A DNA stretch of 64,000 bases from G963691885 sp963691885 (GCA_963691885.1 OY829843.1:1984001-2048000), one strand, 5' to 3'; counted from the first letter of the stretch, positions 33,904 to 43,718 are shown. The notes: generated by a model from the letters alone, not told the origin. Translations and numbers: made by a program.

Positions 33904-34446
33904 TTGTCTGTTCCAGGCGCGGCAAATGGGGAATTCGGTGAATTTAGCGTAGCTGGCATGGCCCTTTGGAAACAGTATGACCGCTGGACCTATCAGTATT
34001 TTGACGCTGATGTGGAGGCCGGGGCCCTGCCCGCGTTCAGCACCCTGATTGACGTCTGGCATACCCAGAAAAAGGGGAAGGTCCTGCCAAGTTGGGCGGA
34101 TTTTGACTTTTACGACTTTACCGAATGGTTGGGGTTGATCTCAGTATTTGAGATCTCAACCGATCCATTTGATTGGCGCGTTCGGTTGTCCGGCACGATT
34201 GTTGACGAACTTTATGGTCGCAACATTACCGGCTGTACGATGGATGACCTTTATGAGGCGGCTCTGGTAACTGGTGAGGCCAAGACCTTTTACCTGTTTA
34301 ATATAGAAAACAAGTATATAGGGCACACCAAAGGCCCTCTCAATATGAAGGGTCGGGACTATGCGAGTGTCGAGTTTCTGGAACTTCCCTGTTCGGATGA
34401 CGGAAAAACCGTGACCCACACCATCGAGGCGGCTTTGCGTTACTAG
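33904..34446 (+). CDS. PAS_5-domain protein
   Basis: The about 180-residue protein contains LPSWADFDFYDFTEWLGLIS then VFEISTDPFDWRVRLSGTIV and DELYGRNITGCTMDDLYEAA, the pattern of the alphaproteobacterial PAS_5 (DUF1457-type) family. These act as small sensory or regulatory proteins of unknown ligand. The frame start is a TTG at 33904 with AGGG upstream; an ATG at 33958 (MALWKQYDRW) is the alternative. It follows the transglutaminase-like gene by 92 bases. Confidence 0.78.
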   Translation: MSVPGAANGEFGEFSVAGMALWKQYDRWTYQYFDADVEAGALPAFSTLIDVWHTQKKGKVLPSWADFDFYDFTEWLGLISVFEISTDPFDWRVRLSGTIVDELYGRNITGCTMDDLYEAALVTGEAKTFYLFNIENKYIGHTKGPLNMKGRDYASVEFLELPCSDDGKTVTHTIEAALRY

Positions 34447-34503
34447 GCGTGAGATGGCTCATGTCTGGTTTCGCGGAATGAAACTTCAATTTATACAGGG
34501 TTT

Positions 34504-35235
34504 TTGGATTTGGATGTCAGAGAAGAAGAGATTCTTGGGCCGGGCGTTCGGAACCATTGGTATTATGTCGCCAAGGGGCGCGCCTTGCTCAACTATCTTG
34601 AACATGAGACCTGTTCGACCCTGGTAGATGTCGGCGCTGGTTCCGGTGTTTTCTCGAAATTGTTTCTGGATTCAGGCCATGCCGAACGGGCAATCTGCGT
34701 AGATCCTGCATATGCACATGAAAACAAAACCTCGCATAATGGTTCGGATCTGGAATTCACCCGTCGTTTGCCAGATGGAATTAAGGCAGATCTGATCCTG
34801 ATGATCGATGTTTTGGAGCATGTTGAGGATGATGTTGATCTCTTACAGACCTATGCGGCGCCCCTCGCATCAAATGGAAAAATCCTGATTTCCGTGCCGG
34901 CTTTCCAGTTCCTTTGGTCCGGGCACGACGTTTTTCTGGAGCATCATCGTCGGTATCGTTTGACGGAAATTGAGGGGGTCGCGCGCAAGAGTGGTTTACG
35001 CGTCATCCGGTCTTCATATTTCTATGGCAGTATCTTTCCGCTTGTCCTTTTCGTCAGGGCGCTGGAGCGTCTTCGAAATTGGACATTGCCGCGGCCACCA
35101 GCCAGTCAATTGCGGCCTGCAAGCCCCTGGATCAACAAAGCGCTGATTGCTTTACTGGATGCAGAACGCAAAACCGTCTTCCGTCATAATCGACTGGCGG
35201 GGGTTTCGGCCTTCTGTCTCTGCGAAAAGCTCTAG
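34504..35235 (+). CDS. Class I SAM-dependent methyltransferase
   Basis: The 243-residue protein has a SAM-binding motif (TLVDVGAGSGVFSKLFLD), an acidic residue after it (AICVDPAYA) and a later ILISVPAFQFLWSGHD segment. It is typical of methyltransferases acting on sugars or lipids in surface-polysaccharide clusters. The start is a TTG at 34504 without a strong site. It converges on the dTDP-rhamnose genes, 20 bases away. Confidence 0.85.
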   Translation: MDLDVREEEILGPGVRNHWYYVAKGRALLNYLEHETCSTLVDVGAGSGVFSKLFLDSGHAERAICVDPAYAHENKTSHNGSDLEFTRRLPDGIKADLILMIDVLEHVEDDVDLLQTYAAPLASNGKILISVPAFQFLWSGHDVFLEHHRRYRLTEIEGVARKSGLRVIRSSYFYGSIFPLVLFVRALERLRNWTLPRPPASQLRPASPWINKALIALLDAERKTVFRHNRLAGVSAFCLCEKL

Positions 35236-35255
35236 GAGAACCGGATGGGACCGAC

Positions 35256-36131
35256 TTACAGTCGCGAAAAAACCTCCTTCAGGGCGTCCCGCCAGTCCGG
35301 CGGCTGTATTCCCCAATTTTCCGTCAGGCGGGTTGTCGACAAGCGTGATGAATGTGGCCGTGTCGCAGGGGTCGGGAAGTCCTTGGTTGCAATCGGTTCA
35401 ACGGATGTGACGGTAAGGGGAATCTGCCGTTCGCGTGCCTCTTCAAAGATCGCCTCCGCAAACCCGTGCCAGGTGGTTTCGCCAGCATTTACGAAATGCA
35501 CCACGTCCTGAATACCACTGAAACCATCTTGTTGGAGCCGTTCCAGCAGTTTGAGACTTGCCTCGGCGATCCAGTGTGCGGATGTTGGTGCACCGTGCTG
35601 GTCAGAGACAATCTTCAGGTCAGTCCTTTCCGCGCCCAGACGCAACATCGTCAGCATAAAATTCTTGCCATGTGCCGCGTAAACCCAGGACGTCCTCAGG
35701 ATCAGGTGATCGCATCCTGATTGCCGGATAAGGGTTTCACCCATCAGTTTACTAGCCCCGTACGCATTGACCGGACTCGTGGTCGCCTCTTCGCCAAGGG
35801 GAGATGGATCGTCACCCGGAAACACGTAGTCGGTTGAGTAGTGTATCAAAAACGCGCTGTTGCGGGCGCACCAATCGGCGATGATGCCGACGGAATGTCC
35901 GTTCACCTGATTGGCTAGTTCTGTTTCTGTTTCTGCGAGATCCACCGCGGTGAACGCGGCGGCGTTAACCACAATTCTTGGGTTAACCCGATCAAGGACT
36001 GGAACAATTTCCTCCGGGCGCCCTAAATCTATACGGGTACGATCCACGAAAACCGCATCTTCGCGGTCCTGCATCAGCCCTTCAAGGCAGCGCCCGACCT
36101 GACCATTCCGTCCCAGGATCAAGACAGTCAT
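35256..36131 (-). CDS. rfbD: dTDP-4-dehydrorhamnose reductase
   Basis: The 291-residue protein carries the Rossmann motif GRNGQVGRCL, an active-site Tyr-x3-Lys (NAYGASKLMGE) and Thr/Asp in HYSTDYVFPGDD, which are RmlD/RfbD signatures. It makes dTDP-L-rhamnose from the 4-keto sugar using NAD(P)H. It overlaps rfbC by four bases (ATGA), so the two are coupled. The first two enzymes of the pathway (RfbA, RfbB) are not in the window. Confidence 0.93.
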   Translation of the reverse strand: MTVLILGRNGQVGRCLEGLMQDREDAVFVDRTRIDLGRPEEIVPVLDRVNPRIVVNAAAFTAVDLAETETELANQVNGHSVGIIADWCARNSAFLIHYSTDYVFPGDDPSPLGEEATTSPVNAYGASKLMGETLIRQSGCDHLILRTSWVYAAHGKNFMLTMLRLGAERTDLKIVSDQHGAPTSAHWIAEASLKLLERLQQDGFSGIQDVVHFVNAGETTWHGFAEAIFEEARERQIPLTVTSVEPIATKDFPTPATRPHSSRLSTTRLTENWGIQPPDWRDALKEVFSRL

Positions 36132-36685
36132 AGGACGTCACCGATATGCGGCAGGTTTGTTAGATCTTTCAAACGGGTGCCGTCCTTGTCCTTGGCACTC
36201 AAATGGATTGGTTCGATGGGCCAGTCGATCCTGACATCCGGATCGTCAAAAGCCAGCGAGTATTCCTCGTCCGGTCGATAGGTGTTGTCTACTTTGTAGA
36301 GCACGTCGGCAGAGTCACTGAGGACCAGAAAGCCGTGTGCAAAGCCCCGCGGCACCCAAATCTGCCGGTTGTTTTCTTCGCTTAATTCAACGCCTACCCA
36401 TTTCCCGAAATGTGGACTGTCACGACGAATATCGACCGCGACATCAAAAATGCTGCCTCGAATGGCGCTGACCAGCTTTCCTTGCATGGTCGGGTGTTGA
36501 AAGTGCAGGCCGCGTAGGGTGCCTTTTGCGGAACGGGACATGTTGTCCTGAAGAAAAGACTGCGTAAGACCTGCCTGTTGGTACCGGTCTCTGTTCCAGA
36601 GTTCCTTGAAGAAACCGCGGCTGTCGCCAAAAACGCGTGGTTCAAAGACCAGAACCTCGGGAAGATCCGTTTCGATTGTGTTCAT
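36128..36685 (-). CDS. rfbC: dTDP-4-dehydrorhamnose 3,5-epimerase
   Basis: The 185-residue epimerase shows the catalytic His motif LRGLHFQHPTMQGKLVS, the acidic YKVDNTYRPDEEYSLAFDD and the VFGDSRGFFKEL block of RmlC/RfbC. It converts dTDP-4-keto-6-deoxyglucose to the rhamno-keto sugar. The ATG at 36685 follows AGGGAT; the frame extension to 36784 is not homologous. It is the first gene of the coupled rfbC-rfbD pair. Confidence 0.93.
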   Translation of the reverse strand: MNTIETDLPEVLVFEPRVFGDSRGFFKELWNRDRYQQAGLTQSFLQDNMSRSAKGTLRGLHFQHPTMQGKLVSAIRGSIFDVAVDIRRDSPHFGKWVGVELSEENNRQIWVPRGFAHGFLVLSDSADVLYKVDNTYRPDEEYSLAFDDPDVRIDWPIEPIHLSAKDKDGTRLKDLTNLPHIGDVL

Positions 36686-36814
36686 AGGGTATCCCTGAGA
36701 TTTAGGGGCAGAAGCATTCTGCCGGTGGGTTGCGGACGGTATTGATCGATGTGTTATAGAACAGGCCAAAGTTCTATCCAACATTTTGCTAATTTTGCAC
36801 CCAGTCTGAGGGCG

Positions 36815-37177
36815 TTAGATGCTGTCCTGACGGGTCAGGCAACACAAAACGGCAGCCTTGTTGATCGCATCGGTTTTGCCGATTCTTGAGAAAAAGACGC
36901 CGCCTCGACCCTCTGGGTCACTCAGAATTTGGTCGGCGATCCAGGGAAATCCTGCTGCATGCATTGCGGCGGCCAGCACAACAGTCTCGCCAGTCGATGC
37001 TTTGCGCAGGGCGGTTACCGGATCTGGGACGAGGGGGGCCTCGATCGCCGCATTGACGACTTGTCCGACGGCTTCGGCATATGCGTCCCAGGTCTCGAAC
37101 GCTGTCAGGTCCAATTTGAGGCGCCCTCCGACGAGGTGTCCGGCAGAACTTTTGGCAAATTCGCAATAGGTTTCCAT
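36815..37177 (-). CDS. Small protein of unknown function
   Basis: A 120-residue protein (METYCEFAKSSAGHLVGGRL...) with a good ribosome binding site (GAGGAG). It has one hydrophobic helix-rich part (TVVLAAAMHAAGFPWIADQI) but no clear signal or domain I recognise. It lies between rfbC and the LuxR gene, on the rfbC strand, 129 bases upstream of the rfbC start. Confidence 0.6.
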   Translation of the reverse strand: METYCEFAKSSAGHLVGGRLKLDLTAFETWDAYAEAVGQVVNAAIEAPLVPDPVTALRKASTGETVVLAAAMHAAGFPWIADQILSDPEGRGGVFFSRIGKTDAINKAAVLCCLTRQDSI

Positions 37178-37286
37178 TTTGTCTCCTCATTTATTCGCCC
37201 CTCAATGTCCGGCCGGCCCCTGTTTAAGTTAGCATTCGCGGCAAATATTGGTCTAATATCGGATTAGGGGATGTTTTGGGGATAAG

Positions 37287-38006
37287 ATGCTGCTTAGTCA
37301 GTTCATTGAGGACGTCTTGCACATTAATGAGCAGGACCTGCTGTTCAGCAGGTTGCTTGCCTATGTGCATCATTATTCGGCCGATATCATAAGTTATCAC
37401 GTTATAACAGAGCGCTTGCGTCGGCTGAAGCTTGATCAAGGGCTGGTCTATCAGTGTTTTCCAAACCGCTGGGTGGCGCGTTACAAAGATCAGGGCTATC
37501 TGGAAATTGATCCGATCATCGAACGGGCAACGAAGACATCGGAACCGTTTCGCTGGTTCGACATTCCAAAACTGACAAAACTATCCAAAGTACAGACAGC
37601 ATTTCTACAGGATATGAAAGAACACGGACTGGTTGATGGCCTCGCCGTGCCGATCTTTGGCCCGAATGGGACAACTGCCTATTTTGGCATCGGGTCGACC
37701 ATGGGCGACCTCGAATTGGTACATGCCGATGTTATTTCCATCCAGTATGCCTGCTACAGCCTCAACAACAGGTTTATGGAGCTGAACGGCGAGATTCAGA
37801 CAGATGATCCGCAACTCACCAACCGCGAAAGAGAGGTCCTGACCTGGATTGCGCGGGGCAAAAGCAACTCTGTTATCGCGGACATTCTGGGCATTTCCGA
37901 ACATACCGTGGACACATTTGTCCGCCGTTGTTTCCAGAAACTGGACGTAACCGACCGGATTTCGGCTTCTCTAAAGGGAGTCGCGATCGGTGCGATATCA
38001 CCCTGA
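37287..38006 (+). CDS. LuxR-type solo regulator with autoinducer-binding domain
   Basis: The 239-residue protein has an N-terminal autoinducer-binding-like domain with the usual W/Y/D/P/W pattern (WVARYKDQGYLEIDPIIERA, then EPFRWFDI) and a C-terminal GerE HTH (LTNREREVLTWIARGKSNSV, IADILGISEHTVDTFVRRCF). No luxI-type synthase is in the window, so it is a solo that may respond to signals of other cells or to a synthase elsewhere. It lies next to the surface-polysaccharide genes, which makes regulation of these genes a plausible guess. GGGGAT precedes the ATG. Confidence 0.87.
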   Translation: MLLSQFIEDVLHINEQDLLFSRLLAYVHHYSADIISYHVITERLRRLKLDQGLVYQCFPNRWVARYKDQGYLEIDPIIERATKTSEPFRWFDIPKLTKLSKVQTAFLQDMKEHGLVDGLAVPIFGPNGTTAYFGIGSTMGDLELVHADVISIQYACYSLNNRFMELNGEIQTDDPQLTNREREVLTWIARGKSNSVIADILGISEHTVDTFVRRCFQKLDVTDRISASLKGVAIGAISP

Positions 38007-38085
38007 ACCGAATTTGTAGGTCCGAGCAGCCCCGTCTACACTGACCCTGCGACCCGGAATTGCGTCGGGACTTCTGGATACGGGG

Positions 38086-39429
38086 TTGATTTCACACCCG
38101 AGATACGGTTTTAAAGCATCCAGACTCTTTTTTTATCAATTTTTTAGGCATGGTGCTGTTATTTCTACCTTCCAATCCGTGCTCGGTGAATATGTGAGGA
38201 CAGACCGGCTCATTGCGATCTGCATTGGGTTGAGTGTCCCTATTATTATCTTTGGGAAAGCGACAAGCGTTCCCTTTTTGGGTGTTGCTTGCCTGCTATG
38301 CCTTTGGACCGCTGTGCGATCTGTTGATGTGAGGAACGGGCTACTTGATTTCCTGCCCAAGGACGTCGTTGTTGCCTTCATCATCATGTTTGGTCTCTGG
38401 TTGTTGAGCGCTAGTCTTTCAACATTTCCGCTCAAGGCCTCTTTCGCGGTCATACGAACCGGCGGGATTGTATTTTTGACCATGTTGTTTGCGGTCTTTC
38501 TCATCCGAAACCCTGCTTCATTGAACACAGCACTGAAGGTCTTGCTTGGGGCGTCTGTTCTGGCATTTGGCTACATCAGTTTTATTTTCTACGTCTCGGA
38601 GGCGCCGTTTGCGCTTGTTGAACTGATACGCAGTGAGCCCGGCCGCCCGTCCCAGTTTTTCAAACCATTTGGATCGGTGATCATTTGCCTGATCCCGATC
38701 CTTGTTTGGGGTGGATACGTCCTTGGGGGCAGATGGCGTTGGGTCGGCCTCGCCTGTATTCCTCTTGGTATTATGGCGATTATCGGCGGCGGGCGTTATA
38801 TCGACATCAGCCGTGCGGCGTTGGTGGGACTTCTTGGAAGTGCCTTCATGGTCTGCCTCGCATATTGCATCCGCTCAATTCGACCAAATCGATTTTTTGC
38901 CTGGTTTATCGGACTTACTTTGGTCCTGGCTCTCTTCGGCCTGGTCGTCTGGTTCTTGTCGGCCTTACCGACGCCGCCCGTTGCAAACGATGCTGTCCCA
39001 AACTTGCCCTTCCCCGACTGGCATCGGCAGATCATCTGGGGATTCACATTACAGGTCATCGATCAAAATCTGCTTTTGGGCGTCGGGCCGAACACGGTCA
39101 ATATGTTCCGGGGCGCTGATGAGATAATCCTGGAGTTAAATCAGGAATATATTCCCTCGCACCCGCATAATTGGGTCCTGGAGATTGCGGCAGAAACCGG
39201 GCTTTTGGGGTTCTCGCTCATGATTGCGTCGATGCTGTTGCTGACGCGGTATTTATTTAGGGCGATTATTTCCAGGCAAAGTGGCTCTATCTCGGCACTG
39301 GCAATGTGTGCTGCTTTCTGGATCAGTTCGCTGGCAAACTTCTCAATCTGGTCTGTCTGGTGGCAAGTATGCTTTGCCGTTTTGTTGACGTTTCCGATCG
39401 CCCGTTTAAGAGCCGCTAAATCAGTCTAG
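38086..39429 (+). CDS. O-antigen ligase/polymerase (Wzy/WaaL-type)
   Basis: A 447-residue membrane protein with at least ten hydrophobic spans and the family loop near the C-terminus (IPSHPHNWVLEIAAETGLLG). Such proteins join or polymerise surface oligosaccharides on the periplasmic side. The start is uncertain: a TTG at 38086 opens the frame, a GTG at 38179 is an alternative. It converges with the next gene and overlaps its end by four bases. Confidence 0.85.
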   Translation: MISHPRYGFKASRLFFYQFFRHGAVISTFQSVLGEYVRTDRLIAICIGLSVPIIIFGKATSVPFLGVACLLCLWTAVRSVDVRNGLLDFLPKDVVVAFIIMFGLWLLSASLSTFPLKASFAVIRTGGIVFLTMLFAVFLIRNPASLNTALKVLLGASVLAFGYISFIFYVSEAPFALVELIRSEPGRPSQFFKPFGSVIICLIPILVWGGYVLGGRWRWVGLACIPLGIMAIIGGGRYIDISRAALVGLLGSAFMVCLAYCIRSIRPNRFFAWFIGLTLVLALFGLVVWFLSALPTPPVANDAVPNLPFPDWHRQIIWGFTLQVIDQNLLLGVGPNTVNMFRGADEIILELNQEYIPSHPHNWVLEIAAETGLLGFSLMIASMLLLTRYLFRAIISRQSGSISALAMCAAFWISSLANFSIWSVWWQVCFAVLLTFPIARLRAAKSV

Positions 39430-41006
39430 GCGACGTTTTTTGCACGATCTTCCGAGCTTTTGACAGAGTTTTCCAGAAGGGTTGCCAAAGTGGGCCTGTT
39501 CCGGATCTCCAGGAAAATCTGGTAAGCGAAAAACCCTGGCCAGAGTCTGATCATCAATTGGTTGAACTTCAGCATAGCACGACCGATCATAGATTTTTCC
39601 CCGAGCGCGAGGGGAAATGGCGCTGGAATTCCTTTTAGCTCAGTGACTTCAAAACCGGCCTGTTCGAACAGTTTCACGATGGTGCGGGATGTGAAGAGCC
39701 GTGTATGGGTAAGATCAAGAATGCCGCGCTTGCCGTAGTTAAATTGACCAAAAAGCAGAAGCAGACGCGCCATACCAAAGCCAACATTTCCAGTGCTGAG
39801 ATACAGACGTCGATCCGGAGTAAAAGTCGGGTTCATTCTGAGATCTTCGACGAAGGATTCCGGGTCGTTGAGGTGCTCAATGACGTCCAGCATAATAACA
39901 ACATCGAAGGCGTCAAAAGATACAGGAACCGGTCGTATATTCAGGTCATGTTGGATGAAGCGGTCGTACACGTCTGGATTTCGGGGCGTGAACAGATCAA
40001 TACCCGTGACAGCACACCCTTTTTCCTTTAACGGCTCGCCCAGGTAGCCTGAGGCGCCCCCGACATCCAGGACCCTTTCTCTTGACTTTATCCGACCAAG
40101 AACTTCAGTATGGGGGCTCGGAAAATCGAGCTTGGGGGCATAGTGGTCGTGGCCACTTTCCTGGTTAGCGCAGTCAAATTTCCGTTCGTAGAGAAGGCCA
40201 TATTCCTGCAGGCGCGCCTTGAATGTCGACTTGGTAACGTCCCAGGCGTAGCGGAGGCCATCCACATTACAGATTTCGTCACCGTAATAAGTCGGTATTG
40301 GAAGCTCGACGATTCTCTTCCCGGCGATCATCAATTGAATGATGATATCCGTATCGAAATGGAAGACATTGCTGTTCAGTTCGAAAGGAACATCTGCCAG
40401 GGTCTGGACCTTGTACAGCCTGTAGCCTGAATGAAACTCTGACAGATTGCTCCGCAGCAGACGGTTCTGCATCGATGTCAGAATTTTGTTGCCGACAAAT
40501 TTATAGAGCGGCATGCCACCGGACAGCGCCCCCCCTCTACTGATCATACGCGATCCAAAAACCGCATCTGCCTTGTCTTCTCGCAGGGGCGTCAAGAGCT
40601 CCGGCAGGCATTCCGGCGCATACTGACCATCTCCGTGAACCAGAGCGACAATGTCAAAACCCTTCTGAATTGCGTAGTGAAATCCAATTTTCTGATTACC
40701 ACCGTATCCCTGATTTACAGGGTTGAAGAGCACGGTTACCGGGAACTGTAGATCTTCCTCTGCGCCCGCCCGACGGCCTTCGGCAAATGTCTCGTCCTGT
40801 GATGCATCATCGATGATCAGAACTTCCACATCATAATCGTCAACCAGTGTCGCTGGGATGCGGGTCAGCACGCTGCGGATGGTTTTTTGTGCGTTATAGG
40901 CAACGATGAAGATAAGCAGTTTCAGCTTCTTGCGGGTCTTGCGTTTTGCAGGGGTCACCGAAGTGATCTTTTTCTTGGCTTGCGACACGAACCACTCCTG
41001 AAACAA
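39426..41006 (-). CDS. GT2 glycosyltransferase fused to class I methyltransferase
   Basis: A 526-residue two-domain protein. Residues about 28-270 are a GT2/dolichyl-phosphate-mannose-synthase-like transferase (LLIFIVAYNAQKTIRSVLTR, LIIDDASQDETF, DXD-like HGDGQYAPECLPE, SEFHSGYRLY). Residues about 310-470 form a methyltransferase (VLDVGGASGYLGEPLKEKGC, VVIMLDVIEHLNDPESFVED). Fusions of this sort are seen in surface-polysaccharide clusters; here glycosyl transfer and methylation of the same sugar chain can be inferred. Both halves carry their key motifs. Confidence 0.88.
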   Translation of the reverse strand: MFQEWFVSQAKKKITSVTPAKRKTRKKLKLLIFIVAYNAQKTIRSVLTRIPATLVDDYDVEVLIIDDASQDETFAEGRRAGAEEDLQFPVTVLFNPVNQGYGGNQKIGFHYAIQKGFDIVALVHGDGQYAPECLPELLTPLREDKADAVFGSRMISRGGALSGGMPLYKFVGNKILTSMQNRLLRSNLSEFHSGYRLYKVQTLADVPFELNSNVFHFDTDIIIQLMIAGKRIVELPIPTYYGDEICNVDGLRYAWDVTKSTFKARLQEYGLLYERKFDCANQESGHDHYAPKLDFPSPHTEVLGRIKSRERVLDVGGASGYLGEPLKEKGCAVTGIDLFTPRNPDVYDRFIQHDLNIRPVPVSFDAFDVVIMLDVIEHLNDPESFVEDLRMNPTFTPDRRLYLSTGNVGFGMARLLLLFGQFNYGKRGILDLTHTRLFTSRTIVKLFEQAGFEVTELKGIPAPFPLALGEKSMIGRAMLKFNQLMIRLWPGFFAYQIFLEIRNRPTLATLLENSVKSSEDRAKNVA

Positions 41007-41080
41007 CCAACCGCGCGCTTCGAACGCGTAGCAGGCTAAAAATTTCTCTAAATTAGAATATTGTTAGTGAATATGTCCAT

Positions 41081-42163
41081 TCAGGGGGCAGATGCAACAC
41101 TTTGGAGTAAATCGGAAAACTGTTTTGCGACTGAATCTAACTCAAACCTCTTGGGAAGCAGGTTATGTCCGTGTGTCTCTCTACCCTGTTTGGTTGCCAG
41201 CATTGCATTCGTAAAGTCCGCCCATGTATCACACACTGTGATTTCGCCCGGCGGCGCCAGTTTGGCAAGTTCCGCAATGCCGCCACTTTCCGCGGTCGCG
41301 ATGACAGGTATCCCGCAAGTAAGGGCTTCCAAAACTGCATTTGGCATTCCCTCCCAACGTGAGGGCAGGAGGAATACATCTGCATCTGTCAGTTTTGAGG
41401 CAAGGCTTGGAGTAAAACCGCCGAGTGTGATCTGACCCGATCTTGGACTGTTTTCAATAAGGTTCTGAAGTGTGTCGCGTTCAGGCCCTTCACCCCAGAT
41501 CGTCAACCGGTGCGATGTCGAGCAGGCTTTGAACGCGCTGATCAATCTGTCAAAACCCTTCTGCGGAACGAGGCGTCCAGCCGCTACAAATCGGATGCCG
41601 GTTCCATCGTTAGAAGCAGGTTGTGACGAAAACGACGATCGAATAGCCGTTGTGTCTACCGGGTTTGGCATTACAGAAATGCGATTTTCCTGAACAGAAA
41701 AATTTTCCGTCAATTCTGTTTTCATCCGTTCCGACGTCGCGATGACGTGATCTGAGTGAGGATATAAATATCTATATCCGCTCTTCATTATCCCAGGATA
41801 AGGGGCCATTGGCAGGCTTATTGATGGTAGATTGGCTTCCCTGACGACAACCTTGCCGGAGAGCATCGGTTTCATGGCAAGGATCGCCAAGTTTAGGTAA
41901 CCTATTGTGGAGAAAACCAGGTCGGCCCGCTGTCTTCGGAGGGTATGGTAGAGCGCGGGGCCAGCCGATCTAAGACGTGCCTTTCCAAGATTGATACAAT
42001 CGCATCCTTCTGGGATCAGCTCTTCCAGAGGGCCGCTTCGGTTCAAAAGGACGAGGCGAGCTTTAATCGTGTCTCGATCGATACCTCTTAGCAGATTCAG
42101 AGCAACCCGTTCGGCCCCACCTGCATCCAGAGAGGCAAGAACAATATCAAGCGAGAGGGTCAT
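41081..42163 (-). CDS. GT4-family glycosyltransferase
   Basis: A 360-residue GT-B enzyme with GGAERVALNLLRGI near the N-terminus, the UDP/GDP-sugar loop FVAAGRLVPQKGFDRLISAF and the EX7E-type motif SRWEGMPNAVLEALTCGIPV followed by IATAESGGI. It likely adds a sugar to a lipid-linked intermediate in the cytoplasm. It lies upstream of the fused GT2 gene on the same strand, 74 bases away. Confidence 0.9.
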   Translation of the reverse strand: MTLSLDIVLASLDAGGAERVALNLLRGIDRDTIKARLVLLNRSGPLEELIPEGCDCINLGKARLRSAGPALYHTLRRQRADLVFSTIGYLNLAILAMKPMLSGKVVVREANLPSISLPMAPYPGIMKSGYRYLYPHSDHVIATSERMKTELTENFSVQENRISVMPNPVDTTAIRSSFSSQPASNDGTGIRFVAAGRLVPQKGFDRLISAFKACSTSHRLTIWGEGPERDTLQNLIENSPRSGQITLGGFTPSLASKLTDADVFLLPSRWEGMPNAVLEALTCGIPVIATAESGGIAELAKLAPPGEITVCDTWADFTNAMLATKQGRETHGHNLLPKRFELDSVAKQFSDLLQSVASAP

Positions 42164-42440
42164 GTTGAATCCCGGCCTGTGTTTCGCCCGGCAAAATTGT
42201 TATCGCCGTTTTCGTTTTTGATTGAAGCAGTCTCTCAATCCTTGTTGCGCATATATCATTCATGTCTGTAAAAATTGCGGGCTTGGCCTCCGCTTTATAT
42301 TTCTATATCCAACGATACGCAGAATTAATCGGTACGATCAGCTCATCCTTATCTGAACGTTGAGAGTCTGTCGGGTCAACATGATTATATGTTGTTTGTT
42401 AACTGGTTTTCCCGTTTTGCTGAATTAAAGAAGCCTGCCT
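42164..42440. other. Divergent intergenic region
   Basis: Promoter region between the leftward glycosyltransferase and the rightward antiporter; no gene or RNA seen. Confidence 0.4.
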
Positions 42441-43718
42441 GTGCAAGATAGTTTCGACATTAGTGGTTTTGTTTTTGTCATCGTGACCTTGCTCACGCTG
42501 GCACATGTATTCGGGTATCTTTTTGAACATTTTAGATTGCCGCGTGTGATTGGTGAAATTTGCGCCGGGATTGTTCTGGGTCCCTCTGTCCTGGGATTAT
42601 TTGGAATTGAGTTTCTGGATCTCTCCGACAATACGGAGCAATCGGGAGCCGCGTTGGTTCATGCTGTTTATTGGCTGGGCCTTATTCTTCTAATGATTGT
42701 TTCAGGGTTTCGTATCAGCGGACATAGCGTCGGGTCGGAATCCAGGATTATCGGACTATTGTTTGTTGCCTCGACCTTCATCCCTATGACATGTGCGTTA
42801 CTGGTCTCGCCGTTCTTCAATCTGGAACAGTATATGGGACCATCCGGAACGGAGCTGAAGATTACCATAATTTTCTGCATTGCTGTTGCAGTCACATCAA
42901 TCCCGGTAATTTCCAAAATCTTTCTCGATTTGAATTTGATGAAGACGCGTTTTGCGCGGATCGTGCTTGTTTCTTCGACACTCCAGGACGTTGTTTTGTG
43001 GAGTGGTGTTGCAGTGGCCCTCGGATTGACCGCCACAAGTACGAAAAGTGAAGACCTTGCAATAGAGGGCATAACTGCGGTTACCGTGACATTGTTCTTT
43101 TGTGCGTTCGGGATTGCCCTGACACCAATTGGATACAAAGCTGCGTCCAAGGTCTCGATCAGCCGCCTTTTGTTGTCTTCAAAGCTGGGTTTCATTCTTG
43201 CCTGGTGTTTCCTTCTGGTCGCTCTGGCCTCTGTCCTGAATGTTAATCTGATTTTTGGCGCTCTGGTCGCTGGTGTTGGAATTGGCCTTTTGGGGGATGA
43301 TCGGCTGGACAAGGAAAAACGTCAGATATCGGCGTTTTCACTCGGATTCTTTGTGCCAATCTATTTTGCGATTGTCGGATATCAGATCGATCTGGTTCAC
43401 TCTTTCGACCCCGCTTTGTTCTTCGGGTTCTTGTTGTTTTCAAGTGCGATTGAAATGGTTTGTGTATTTGCCGCAATGCGGCTCGCGCGGTTCAATGCCC
43501 TGACCAGTTTTAATTTTTCGATGGCGATGAACACAAGGGGTGGACCGGGGATCGTACTTGCGAGTGTTTCCTATCAGTTCGGGATCATTGATGAACGCCT
43601 GTATGTCGCGCTTGTCTTGTCTGCAATTGTGACATCGCTGATCTCCGGAACCTGGTTCCGGGCAATTTCCGAGCGTGGTCTGTCTCTTATGCCAGAACGG
43701 AATACGCCTCCCAAGTGA
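42441..43718 (+). CDS. CPA2-type cation:proton antiporter
   Basis: A 425-residue membrane protein with about twelve spans and family segments AGIVLGPSVLGLFGIEFLDL, ISKIFLDLNLMKTRFARIVL, and NTRGGPGIVLASVSYQFGII. It resembles the membrane half of KefB/NapA-type transporters and has no C-terminal RCK domain. It starts with a GTG at 42441 and lacks a strong ribosome binding site. Placement between glycan clusters could mean local charge balancing for polymer export, but this is inference. Confidence 0.88.
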   Translation: MQDSFDISGFVFVIVTLLTLAHVFGYLFEHFRLPRVIGEICAGIVLGPSVLGLFGIEFLDLSDNTEQSGAALVHAVYWLGLILLMIVSGFRISGHSVGSESRIIGLLFVASTFIPMTCALLVSPFFNLEQYMGPSGTELKITIIFCIAVAVTSIPVISKIFLDLNLMKTRFARIVLVSSTLQDVVLWSGVAVALGLTATSTKSEDLAIEGITAVTVTLFFCAFGIALTPIGYKAASKVSISRLLLSSKLGFILAWCFLLVALASVLNVNLIFGALVAGVGIGLLGDDRLDKEKRQISAFSLGFFVPIYFAIVGYQIDLVHSFDPALFFGFLLFSSAIEMVCVFAAMRLARFNALTSFNFSMAMNTRGGPGIVLASVSYQFGIIDERLYVALVLSAIVTSLISGTWFRAISERGLSLMPERNTPPK

